Notes under the pieces: model-generated | What the model was told of the DNA's origin: nothing | Database searches by the model: none | Seen by the model: the letters and a program-made list of their open reading frames with translations, nothing else | Shown: positions 12,979 through 20,477 of the stretch, piece after piece | How the letters are laid out: each line of letters begins with the position of its first letter | Position numbering within the stretch: the first letter of the stretch is position 1 | NCBI GenBank assembly: GCA_036384795.1 | Contig: DASVLP010000031.1 | Location: forward strand, 1-21,689 | Reading direction: 5' to 3' | Length of the DNA: 21,689 nt | DNA from: Andeanibacterium sp036384795 | GTDB lineage: Bacteria > Pseudomonadota > Alphaproteobacteria > Sphingomonadales > Sphingomonadaceae | Position numbers and translations under genes: made by a program

Positions 12979-14406
12979 TCAGCCCGTTCCGCCGACGGTG
13001 ATCCCATCCACCAGCACGGTCGGCTGTCCGACGCCTGCGGGAACGCCCTGTCCGGCCTTGCCGCATACGCCGATCCCGGGATCGAGCTCCATGTCGTTGC
13101 CGATGCCGCTGACTTTGGTCAGCACCGTGGGCCCGTCGCCGATCAATGTCGCGCCTTTGATCGGCGCGCCCAATTTGCCGTTCTCGACTTTGTAGGCCTC
13201 GGTGCAACTGAACACGAACTTGCCCGAAGTGATGTCCACCTGCCCGCCGCCGAAGCTCTTGGCATAGATCCCGTTCTTGATCCGGGAGAGCAGCTCGGCC
13301 GGATCGTCTTTGCCGGCGCGCATGAAGGTGTTGGTCATCCGCGGCATCGGCGCGTGGGCATAGCTTTCGCGGCGCCCGTTGCCGGTCGCTTCCATGCCCA
13401 TCAGCCGGGCGTTGAGGCGATCCTGCATGTAGCCCTTGAGGATCCCGTCCTCGATCAGCACGGTCTCGCCGGTTGGCGTGCCTTCGTCGTCGATCGACAA
13501 CGAACCGCGGCGGTCGTGGATCGCCCCGTCGTCGACCACCGTCACGCCGGGCGCGGCAACCCGCTCGCCGATCCGGCCCGAAAATGCGCTGGTGCCCTTG
13601 CGGTTGAAATCGCCCTCGAGCCCGTGGCCGACCGCTTCGTGCAGCAGCACGCCGGGCCAGCCCGGGCCGAGCAGCACCGGCAATTCGCCGGCCGGGGCCG
13701 CGACGCTTTCGAGATTGACCAGCGCTTGCGCCAGCGCCCGGTCGATCGCGTCGTTCCAGGCCTCCTCGCCGAACAGCTGGTCGTAAAGGTGGCGTCCGCC
13801 CAGACCGTAACTGCCGGTTTCGCGGCGGCCGTCATGCTCGGCGACGATCTGGACGTTGAGCCGCACCAGCGGGCGGATGTCGGTCGCCACGAAGCCGTCC
13901 GCGCGGACGATCTCGACCACCGACCAGCTTGCTGCAAGGCTGGCCGTCACTTGCGCGACGCGCGGATCGCGCGCGCGGGCGGCGGCGTCGATCTTTTCCA
14001 GCAATGCGACTTTTTCGGCGAACGGCACGAGGTCGAGCGGGCTCTCGTCGGTGTAGAGATGGCGGTTGCTGCGGCGCGGCGGCGCGGCGCGCACCGCGGC
14101 CGCGGGATCGAGCAATTTCAACGTCTCGCCCGCGCGCGCGATCGCCGCGGCGCTGATATCGTTCGCGTGCGCGAACCCGGTCATCTCTCCGGTCACTCCG
14201 CGCAGCCCGAAGCCCGCGTCGCGCGAATAGTCGGCGGTCTTCAGTCGGCCGTCGTCGAACGCGAAGCTCTCGCTGGCGATGAACTGGAGGTAGAGCTCGC
14301 CGTCATCGCAATTGCCGAGGGTGCGCGCGGCTAGCGCGCGGGCCTCATCGGGAGTGAGCTTGCCCTCGGCGTAGAGGTGGCTGCGCGGATCGGTGGTTAG
14401 GGTCAT
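12979..14406 (-). CDS. tldD: Metalloprotease TldD
   Basis: A 475-residue cytoplasmic zinc protease. With its partner PmbA (TldE) it forms a tunnel-like heterodimer that degrades unfolded peptides, matures microcin B17 and, in E. coli, affects the CcdA antitoxin. The zinc motif HEAVGH is at 256-261, followed by the family stretch GLEGDFNRKGTSAFSG. A conserved cysteine, C448 in GVCGKAGQ, matches the third metal ligand. The C-terminus TVGGTG is the usual family end. The length is normal. No pmbA gene is in the window, which is common because the two are often unlinked. The start has no close ribosome binding site; GGAGAG lies about 16 nt upstream. Confidence 0.96.
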   Translation of the reverse strand: MTLTTDPRSHLYAEGKLTPDEARALAARTLGNCDDGELYLQFIASESFAFDDGRLKTADYSRDAGFGLRGVTGEMTGFAHANDISAAAIARAGETLKLLDPAAAVRAAPPRRSNRHLYTDESPLDLVPFAEKVALLEKIDAAARARDPRVAQVTASLAASWSVVEIVRADGFVATDIRPLVRLNVQIVAEHDGRRETGSYGLGGRHLYDQLFGEEAWNDAIDRALAQALVNLESVAAPAGELPVLLGPGWPGVLLHEAVGHGLEGDFNRKGTSAFSGRIGERVAAPGVTVVDDGAIHDRRGSLSIDDEGTPTGETVLIEDGILKGYMQDRLNARLMGMEATGNGRRESYAHAPMPRMTNTFMRAGKDDPAELLSRIKNGIYAKSFGGGQVDITSGKFVFSCTEAYKVENGKLGAPIKGATLIGDGPTVLTKVSGIGNDMELDPGIGVCGKAGQGVPAGVGQPTVLVDGITVGGTG

Positions 14407-14446
14407 GCGCCCGATATAGGCGCTCTCCCCGCCATGCGAAAGGCGG

Positions 14447-14710
14447 CTAGTCGGTCGCGGTCGAAGCGCCGGACGAAACGTCGTGCAGCTTGGCTTGGTC
14501 GGTGCCGTCGGCCGGCCCGCCCTTCAGCACGAAGCGCCGGTCGCAATAACCGCAGTCGACATAGCCGTGCTCGTCGATCTCGAGGAACACCCGCGGATGG
14601 CCGAGCGCCGACGGGCGATAGCCGTGGCCGGGGCGAATGCCGCCCGAACCGTCGCAGCTCACGCGGCGGGTTTCGACCAGGGTCACTTCGGGGGGCGGGG
14701 GGATCGTCAT
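14447..14710 (-). CDS. zf-CHCC zinc-finger protein (NDUFS6-like)
   Basis: An 87-residue protein with the zf-CHCC metal site: C19 (VSCDGSGG), H38 (LGHPR), C53 and C56 (VDCGYCDRRF). This is the fold of the complex I accessory subunit NDUFS6, which has homologues in alphaproteobacterial complex I. A role at respiratory complex I is therefore plausible, but it is inferred from the family. The core (15-63) is complete; a polar C-terminal extension (64-87, KGGPADGTD onward) looks disordered. The gene lies between the permease (33 bp upstream) and tldD (40 bp downstream) on the same strand. Confidence 0.88.
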   Translation of the reverse strand: MTIPPPPEVTLVETRRVSCDGSGGIRPGHGYRPSALGHPRVFLEIDEHGYVDCGYCDRRFVLKGGPADGTDQAKLHDVSSGASTATD

Positions 14711-14743
14711 GGCGCGCTCGTTACCAAAGCGGTCGCGGCTTTG

Positions 14744-15850
14744 CTAGCCGTCAGCTGCGTTGGCGGCTGGTGGATTGAGCGGGCCAGGCTGCGCGCCGCT
14801 CCATTCGCGCCACAGCAGCAGCAACGCGGCCATCAGGGCCGGTCCCAGCACGATGCCGATCAGGCCCCAGGCCTCGATCCCGCCGATGATCCCCAGCAAC
14901 ACCAGTACGAACGGCAGGCGGGTGGTGCCGCCGATCAGCACGGGCCGCACGAAGTGGTCGGCGACGAACACCACCACCGAGCCGAACACCGCGATGCCGA
15001 TTCCGGCCCCGATCGCCCCTTCGGCCGCAAGCAATCCGGCGGCGGCGAGATAGGCGATCACCGAACCGAACGGGATCGCGGACAAGAGCGCGGTCAGCAG
15101 CCCCAGCACCGCCGGATGCGGCACACCCATCACGTAATAGGCGGCGCCCAGCAGTACGCCTTCGCCAAGGCCGACGACCACCAGCCCATTCACCGTCCCG
15201 CGGATCGCCTTGACGATCTGTTCGCCGACCTGCTCGCCGGCGGGCCCGAACGCACGCGCGCTGCCGACCCTGAGGCCGCGCGCGACGCGCTCGCCGTCGC
15301 GCAGCAGGAAGAACAGGGTCAGCAGCATGAAGATCATGATCAGCGCCCGGTGCAGCACCGCGCCGAGGAAGCGCCCGCCCAGATCGAGCGGCGAGCCGCC
15401 CTGGGCGAGCATCGGCAGGCGTTTGAGGCCGCCCGGCTGAGCAAGGTTGGCCTGCCACCAGGCGCCGAGCTGCTCGTGGAATGGCATGTGCTGCAGCACC
15501 TCAGGCGCGGGGATGCCTTGGGCGGAGGCTTGCTGCTGCCACTGCATCAGCGCCGCGGTGTCCTGCGCGAGTGCGGTCGCGATCAGGATCAGCGGCACCA
15601 CGAACAGCAGCAGGATCACGAACGTGGCCGCGCCGGGCAGCAGTACGCCGCGCCTGCTGGGCCAGCGTTCGCCGAGGCGCGCGTACCACGGCCACATCGC
15701 CACCGCGAACACGATCGCCCAACCGACGGCGGGGAGGAACGGCAGCAGCGTCCACAGGCCAGCCACCGCCAGCACGATCACGGCCGCGATCGCCGCCCCG
15801 CGCTGGCGCGGGCTGAGCTGCATGAAACTGTCGTTGGGGTTCATGGCCAT
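14744..15850 (-). CDS. AI-2E family transporter (PerM/TqsA-like)
   Basis: A 368-residue inner-membrane protein of the AI-2E transporter family. Members include TqsA, which affects autoinducer-2 export, and Na+(Li+)/H+ antiporters, so the substrate here is uncertain. Two hydrophobic helices lie near the N-terminus (about 15-60), a third at about 68-88, then a soluble loop (about 90-160) and a C-terminal block of helices containing LLSAIPFGSVIAY and RPVLIGGTTRLPFVLVLLGIIGG, which are characteristic of the family. Start choice: ATG 15850 or, two codons later, ATG 15844; neither has a strong ribosome binding site. The open frame extends to the 15940s but overlaps the divergent ABC leader. It heads the leftward run. 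Confidence 0.9.
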   Translation of the reverse strand: MAMNPNDSFMQLSPRQRGAAIAAVIVLAVAGLWTLLPFLPAVGWAIVFAVAMWPWYARLGERWPSRRGVLLPGAATFVILLLFVVPLILIATALAQDTAALMQWQQQASAQGIPAPEVLQHMPFHEQLGAWWQANLAQPGGLKRLPMLAQGGSPLDLGGRFLGAVLHRALIMIFMLLTLFFLLRDGERVARGLRVGSARAFGPAGEQVGEQIVKAIRGTVNGLVVVGLGEGVLLGAAYYVMGVPHPAVLGLLTALLSAIPFGSVIAYLAAAGLLAAEGAIGAGIGIAVFGSVVVFVADHFVRPVLIGGTTRLPFVLVLLGIIGGIEAWGLIGIVLGPALMAALLLLWREWSGAQPGPLNPPAANAADG

Positions 15851-15903
15851 ACGCCCGGCGGGGTTTATCGGGCTTGCCGCGTTCGCACCAGTGGGCTCCC
15901 CCA

Positions 15904-15926
15904 CTTTACCCGCACTCTTTACCCGC
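15904..15926. repeat. 10-bp direct repeat in the permease/ABC divergent gap
   Basis: CTTTACCCGC occurs at 15904-15913 and again at 15917-15926, separated by 3 bp. It lies in the 92-bp gap between two divergent genes (permease and ABC ATPase). The 13-bp period exceeds one helical turn. It could be a tandem regulator site or a small local duplication; nothing further supports either. Confidence 0.5.
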
Positions 15927-15942
15927 GCGCGATCCTGCCGCA

Positions 15943-16917
15943 ATGAGCGGCGCGATGAGTGCCTCCCCTGCGATCTCGATCCGCGACCTGGTCAAGCGCT
16001 ACGCCGCGCAACGCAACGCGCCCGGCAAGCTGGCGCTCGACGGGGTGAGCTTCGACGTGCCGCAAGGCGGCGTCTTCGGCCTGCTCGGGCCCAACGGCGC
16101 GGGCAAGTCCACCCTGATCAACATCATGGCCGGGCTGGTGATGAAAACCAGTGGCGCGATCGACATCTGGGGCCACGACATCGACCGCGACATGCGCAAT
16201 GCGAAGGCCTCGATCGGCATCGTCCCGCAGGAGATCGTGTTCGACCCGTTCTTCACGCCCTTCGAAGTGCTCGAGAACACCGCCGGGCTGTGGGGGATCG
16301 CCAAACACTTGCGGCACTCCGAACAGCTGCTGCGGGCGGTGCATCTTGCCGACAAGCGCAATGCTTATGCCCGCACGCTCTCGGGGGGCATGAAACGACG
16401 CCTGTTGATCGCCAAGGCGATGGTCCATTCGCCGCCGATCCTGGTGCTCGACGAGCCGACCGCCGGAGTCGATGTGGAGTTGCGCCGCCAGCTTTGGGAA
16501 CTGGTCGGCGCGCTCAATGCCGATGGAGTCACGGTGGTGCTGACCACACACTATCTCGAGGAAGCCGAGCAGCTCTGCGATCGGATCGCGATCATCAATC
16601 ATGGCAAGCTGATCGCCAACAAACCCACCCGGGAGCTTGTCGGCGCGATGGCCGAGAAAGTGGTCGAGATCACCGTCGAGCGCGACGTGACCGCCGCACC
16701 GGCAAGCGACGTATTCCTCAAGAGCGAGCTCAAGGGCGAACGGACGATCGCGATCACTTACGACAAAGCCCAAGTCACCGCCGGCCGAGTGCTCGAAATG
16801 GTGCAGCAGCAGGGCTTCACGATCGTCGATGTATCGACCCACGAGGCCGATCTCGAAGACGTGTTCGTCCAGCTCACCAGCGAGCGGGAACCGGCCCCGC
16901 TCCAGGACAGGCTCTAG
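15943..16917 (+). CDS. ABC transporter ATP-binding protein (YadG-like)
   Basis: A 324-residue ABC ATPase that would power a membrane permease. Walker A GPNGAGKST is near residues 47-55, the signature LSGGMKRR near 147-154, Walker B ILVLDEPTAGVD near 167-178, and the switch histidine in TTHYLEEAEQL. The C-terminal part (about 240-315) is the extra domain seen in drug- and polysaccharide-type exporters of the YadG/DrrA group. ATG 15943 or 15955 is possible; neither has a clear ribosome binding site. No permease gene is adjacent: the next gene is a convergent diguanylate cyclase whose stop overlaps this one by 4 bp. The partner must lie elsewhere. Confidence 0.92.
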   Translation: MSGAMSASPAISIRDLVKRYAAQRNAPGKLALDGVSFDVPQGGVFGLLGPNGAGKSTLINIMAGLVMKTSGAIDIWGHDIDRDMRNAKASIGIVPQEIVFDPFFTPFEVLENTAGLWGIAKHLRHSEQLLRAVHLADKRNAYARTLSGGMKRRLLIAKAMVHSPPILVLDEPTAGVDVELRRQLWELVGALNADGVTVVLTTHYLEEAEQLCDRIAIINHGKLIANKPTRELVGAMAEKVVEITVERDVTAAPASDVFLKSELKGERTIAITYDKAQVTAGRVLEMVQQQGFTIVDVSTHEADLEDVFVQLTSEREPAPLQDRL

Positions 16918-17888
16918 CTGCGCGAGGCCCGACGGTCGATCGAGCGCTTGCGGATGGGCGCAGCGGGCTCCAGCGCGGCCCGCGGCGTTCGCCGTGCCCG
17001 CATTTGGGTCAGCGGCAGCGTCACGTCGGACGCGACCGCGATCTCGAGGGCGGCGCCGCGCAATTTGGCCTGATACATAAGGTTGTCCGCGCGGCGGACC
17101 AGCTCGTCGATCGACAGCCGGCCGGGCGGCACCACGATCGTTCCCACGCTGCAACGCAGGTGTTGCCCCCGCGCGCCGCGGACGGCGTTCATCGAGGCGT
17201 GCAGCCGCGCGGCGACCGAACGGGCCGAGGCTTCGTCCTTAACCGCCATGAACAGCAGGAACTCGTCACCGCCCACGCGCGCGAACATGTCGTCGCGGCG
17301 GATGATCCGGCGCACGTGCGATGCGTAAGCCTTGAGGCACGCATCGCCCGCCGCGTGGCCCTCGCGGTCGTTGATCGTCTTCAATCCGTCGAGGTCGGCA
17401 TAAAGCAGCACCCGCCAGCAGCAGGTGCCGGCCAGCGTGCCGCCGAGCTCGAAGAACGCCTGGCGGTTGAGCGCGCCGGTCATCGCATCGGTTCGGGCCA
17501 GCAGCCATTCGCGCAGGTACGCCCAGCGCGCCCCGGCGATGATCGCGATCGCCATCGACGCGCCGAGCAAGCGCATTATCGCGTTCCCGACCACCGCTTC
17601 GGGGCCGTAAGGATAGAGCGTGATGCCGTTGATCGCGAACGTCAGCGCCATCGAAGCCAGGGCCACCGATTCGCCCGCCACCCAGCCGAGCCCCCAGGTC
17701 GCGAGGCAGATCACGAACAGATAGAACGGGCCGAACCACAAGTCGGGGCCGGTAACGAGGTCCCCCATAACGGCAAGGTCGAGGCACACCAGCGACAGCA
17801 TCCACGCGTGGGCCGGCCGCAAGCGGATGAGCCGGTCGAGCAGGCGCGGGATTCCGCCCGCCCGCTTGTTCGATGCGCTTGCCGTCAT
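16914..17888 (-). CDS. Membrane-bound diguanylate cyclase (GGDEF)
   Basis: A 324-residue enzyme that makes cyclic di-GMP from two GTP. The N-terminal 125 residues form about four to five membrane helices (MLSLVCLDLAVMG, FGPFYLFVICLATWGLG, ASMALTFAINGI, AIMRLLGASMAIAIIAGA) with no recognised sensor domain. The GGDEF domain (about 130-290) starts with ARTDAMTGALNRQAF, has YADLDGLKTIND for metal and nucleotide binding, and an intact GGDEF at 206-210. RRDD (197-200), five residues earlier, fits the RxxD inhibitory site, so product feedback inhibition is expected. No EAL domain is present. A basic tail (about 292-324) follows. The stop overlaps that of the convergent ABC gene (CTAG). Confidence 0.95.
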   Translation of the reverse strand: MTASASNKRAGGIPRLLDRLIRLRPAHAWMLSLVCLDLAVMGDLVTGPDLWFGPFYLFVICLATWGLGWVAGESVALASMALTFAINGITLYPYGPEAVVGNAIMRLLGASMAIAIIAGARWAYLREWLLARTDAMTGALNRQAFFELGGTLAGTCCWRVLLYADLDGLKTINDREGHAAGDACLKAYASHVRRIIRRDDMFARVGGDEFLLFMAVKDEASARSVAARLHASMNAVRGARGQHLRCSVGTIVVPPGRLSIDELVRRADNLMYQAKLRGAALEIAVASDVTLPLTQMRARRTPRAALEPAAPIRKRSIDRRASRS

Positions 17889-18048
17889 TCGCGGGGCTTA
17901 GCAGCCCAGGGAAAATCAGACGGCATGCCACTGCTAGGGGTTTGCACCTAGAGCCTGATCGCGCCCGGCGACTCCTTCTTCGGCGATGGGGTCGCAGAAG
18001 CGCAATATCGCTGCCCTCCTGTGGAAATGCGTCGCCCGACGATCGGTT

Positions 18049-18786
18049 TCAGGGCTCCTTGCCGGGCGGCAGCAGCAGATAGGCGGGATCGAATTCGGCC
18101 ATCGCCGCCAGCAAGTCCCAGTCGGCGATCCGCACCGTCTTGCGCGCGAACGTGACGCCTTTGGCCGCAAGTCCCTTGAGGGTGCGGTTGAGGTGAACGC
18201 TGGTCAGCCCGACCACGTCTGCCAGCTGCGCCTGGGTCATCGGAAAGTCGAACTCGGTCCGCGTGCCAAGGCCGGCGTGTTCCATCCGGATGCCGATTTC
18301 GCAGAACAGATGCGCGACGCGCGGAGGCGCTGCCTTGCGTCCGAGGTTGGAAACCCATTTCGCAAGGATCGAGCCGTCGACCACCGTATCGCGCCAGAAT
18401 GCAAGGGCCAGGTTGGCGTCTTCGATGAGCTTGCGCAGCGGCTCATGCGGCACGAACAGCACTTTCGAAGCCGCCGACGCTTCGAGCCCCCAGCCGGCTC
18501 TTGGCACGGGCACCGATTGGAGGTCGCACATCTCGCCCGGGATGTAGAGCGCGACCGTCTGGCGACGGCCGTCGAGGAGCATGTCGAACTGCGAAACCAG
18601 CCCTTCGACCACCATGCAGGCATGATCGGTCTTCTCGCCCGGCCGCACGATGTCGCGCCCCGCCTCGATCGTCGCTTCGCGGTAGGGCAGAGAGCGGATC
18701 GCCGCCTCCTCCTCCTCCGACAGGATCGATCTCAGTTGCAGGCGCCGCAGGAAAAGGCCGAGCGCGTCCTGATCGGAAATGGGCAC
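18049..18786 (-). CDS. Crp/Fnr-family transcriptional regulator
   Basis: A 245-residue regulator with an N-terminal cyclic-nucleotide-like sensor domain (about 10-125; IVRPGEKTDHACMVVEGLVSQF and YIPGEMCDLQS match the jelly-roll), a long dimer helix, and a C-terminal helix-turn-helix (about 183-210, MTQAQLADVVGLTSVHLNRTLKGL). It lacks the N-terminal cysteine cluster of oxygen-sensing Fnr; its cysteines are at 57, 87 and 162. The signal is therefore unknown. GTG 18786 is chosen because AAGGA lies 8 nt upstream and the family fold begins there; an in-frame TTG at 18831 would add 15 residues. It is divergent from nadB across 92 bp, where I saw no Fnr- or Crp-type palindrome. Confidence 0.88.
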   Translation of the reverse strand: MPISDQDALGLFLRRLQLRSILSEEEEAAIRSLPYREATIEAGRDIVRPGEKTDHACMVVEGLVSQFDMLLDGRRQTVALYIPGEMCDLQSVPVPRAGWGLEASAASKVLFVPHEPLRKLIEDANLALAFWRDTVVDGSILAKWVSNLGRKAAPPRVAHLFCEIGIRMEHAGLGTRTEFDFPMTQAQLADVVGLTSVHLNRTLKGLAAKGVTFARKTVRIADWDLLAAMAEFDPAYLLLPPGKEP

Positions 18787-18878
18787 TGTCGCGATCCTTG
18801 TGCTGAGCGGAAAGCACGGCGGCTCCGGCAATGCAAAGGCCCTAGCATCTTGCGCGCGGTGGCGGCAATGACATCGGC

Positions 18879-20462
18879 ATGACGGAACATGGGCATGACG
18901 TTCTGGTGATCGGCTCGGGCGCGGCCGGGCTTACCGCGGCGCTGACGCTCGCCGAAGAGCGCCGCGTGCTGGTGCTCGGCAAGGGCGCGCTCAATTCGGG
19001 GTCGACCGCGCAGGCCCAAGGCGGGATCGCGGCGGTCCTCGGCGCGGGCGACACGTTCGAGCAGCACGTGCGCGATACGATGATCGCCGGCGCCGGGCTC
19101 AACCGGCGCGAGACGGTCGAGTTCGTGATCGGTCAAGCCCCCGAGGCGATCGGTCGGCTGGTCTCGCTCGGGGTGCCGTTCAACACCGAAGGGGAAGACC
19201 TGCATCTCACCCGCGAGGGCGGCCATTCGCACCGCCGGATCGTCCATGTGAACGACGCGACCGGCTGGGCGGTCGAGGCCGCGCTGCTCAAGGCGGCCGA
19301 GGCGCACCCCAACATCACCCTGCTGGCGGGCCGCAGTTGCATCGACCTCATCACCGGGAAGCACGAATTGCGCTATTCCGGCTCCGGCCGGGTATGGGGC
19401 GCTTACGCGCTCGACGCCGCCACCGGGCGGGTCGAGGCGCACACCGCGCATGCCACGGTGATGGCCTCGGGCGGGGCGGGCCGGGTGTATCGTTTCTCGA
19501 CCGCGCCCAGCGGCGCGACCGGCGACGGCATCGCGATGGCCTGGCGCGCCGGAGCGCGCGTCTCCAACATGGAGATGATGCAGTTCCACCCGACTTGCCT
19601 CTACAACCTCACGGTCAAGAACTTCCTGATCACCGAGGCGGTGCGCGGCGAGGGCGGGCGGCTGGTCAACCCGCGCACCGGCGAGCGGTTCATGGCGCAG
19701 TACGACGAGCGGCTCGAGCTTGCTCCGCGCGACATCGTCGCCCGCGCGATCGACGACCAGATCAAGCGCTTCGGGCTCGATTACGTGTGGCTCGACATCA
19801 GCCACATGGGCAAGGCGTTCATCCGCGAGCATTTCCCGACGATCTCGGAGAAACTGCTCGGCCTCGGCATCGACATGACCCGGGAGCCGATCCCGGTGGT
19901 GCCGGCGCAGCACTACACCTGCGGCGGGATCGTGATCGACTTGGCCGGACGCACCGACCTGCCGGGGCTCTACGCGGCGGGCGAATGCACCGAAAGCGGG
20001 CTCCACGGCGCGAACCGGCTGGCATCGAACTCATTGCTCGAATGCTTCGTGTTCGGCGAGGCGGCGGCGCGCGACATCCTCGCCCGCTGGGACAGCTTCG
20101 CGGCTCCGCCCCCGGTCCAGCCGTGGGATGAGAGCCGGGTCACCGATTCCGACGAGGAAGTGGTGATCAAGCAGAACTGGACGGAAATCCGCCGGTTCAT
20201 GTGGAACTACGTCGGCATCGTGCGGACCACCAAGCGGCTCGAACGCGCCGCGCACCGGATCAAGATGCTGACCGCCGAGATCGACGATTACTACGGCCAC
20301 TTCCGGGTCACGACCGACCTGATCGAGCTCAGGAACCTGCTGCAGTGCGCCGACCTGATCGTGCGCAGCGCGCTGAAGCGCCACGAGAGCCGGGGCTTGC
20401 ACTATACGCTCGACTATCCCGAAACCGATAGCGAGGCGCGCGATACGGTGCTGGTGCCCTGA
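18879..20462 (+). CDS. nadB: L-aspartate oxidase
   Basis: A 527-residue flavoenzyme that oxidises L-aspartate to iminoaspartate, the first step of de novo NAD synthesis. The FAD-binding motif is VIGSGAAGLTAAL (about 10-22), followed by GSTAQAQGGIAAV, which is characteristic of NadB and related succinate dehydrogenase flavoproteins. Active-site stretches MQFHPTCLY, EAVRGEGGRLVNP and QHYTCGGIVID are intact, as is the second FAD contact GLYAAGECTESGLHGANRLASN. The C-terminal helical domain (about 430-520) is complete. TESGLHGANR, together with the lack of a cytochrome partner gene, favours NadB over SdhA. nadA and nadC are not in the window. No ribosome binding site is clear before ATG 18879. 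Confidence 0.95.
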   Translation: MTEHGHDVLVIGSGAAGLTAALTLAEERRVLVLGKGALNSGSTAQAQGGIAAVLGAGDTFEQHVRDTMIAGAGLNRRETVEFVIGQAPEAIGRLVSLGVPFNTEGEDLHLTREGGHSHRRIVHVNDATGWAVEAALLKAAEAHPNITLLAGRSCIDLITGKHELRYSGSGRVWGAYALDAATGRVEAHTAHATVMASGGAGRVYRFSTAPSGATGDGIAMAWRAGARVSNMEMMQFHPTCLYNLTVKNFLITEAVRGEGGRLVNPRTGERFMAQYDERLELAPRDIVARAIDDQIKRFGLDYVWLDISHMGKAFIREHFPTISEKLLGLGIDMTREPIPVVPAQHYTCGGIVIDLAGRTDLPGLYAAGECTESGLHGANRLASNSLLECFVFGEAAARDILARWDSFAAPPPVQPWDESRVTDSDEEVVIKQNWTEIRRFMWNYVGIVRTTKRLERAAHRIKMLTAEIDDYYGHFRVTTDLIELRNLLQCADLIVRSALKRHESRGLHYTLDYPETDSEARDTVLVP

Positions 20463-20477
20463 CCGCCCGGCGCAAAG

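Noticed and set aside
12607..14334. 575-codon plus-strand open frame opposite tldD
   Set aside because: It mirrors the tldD coding strand, has no recognisable domain, and no ribosome binding site was evident.
17934..17951. CTAGG/CCTAG dyad between the GGDEF and Crp genes
   Set aside because: The stem is short with an 8-nt loop and no T-run; expected by chance in 160 bp of intergenic DNA.
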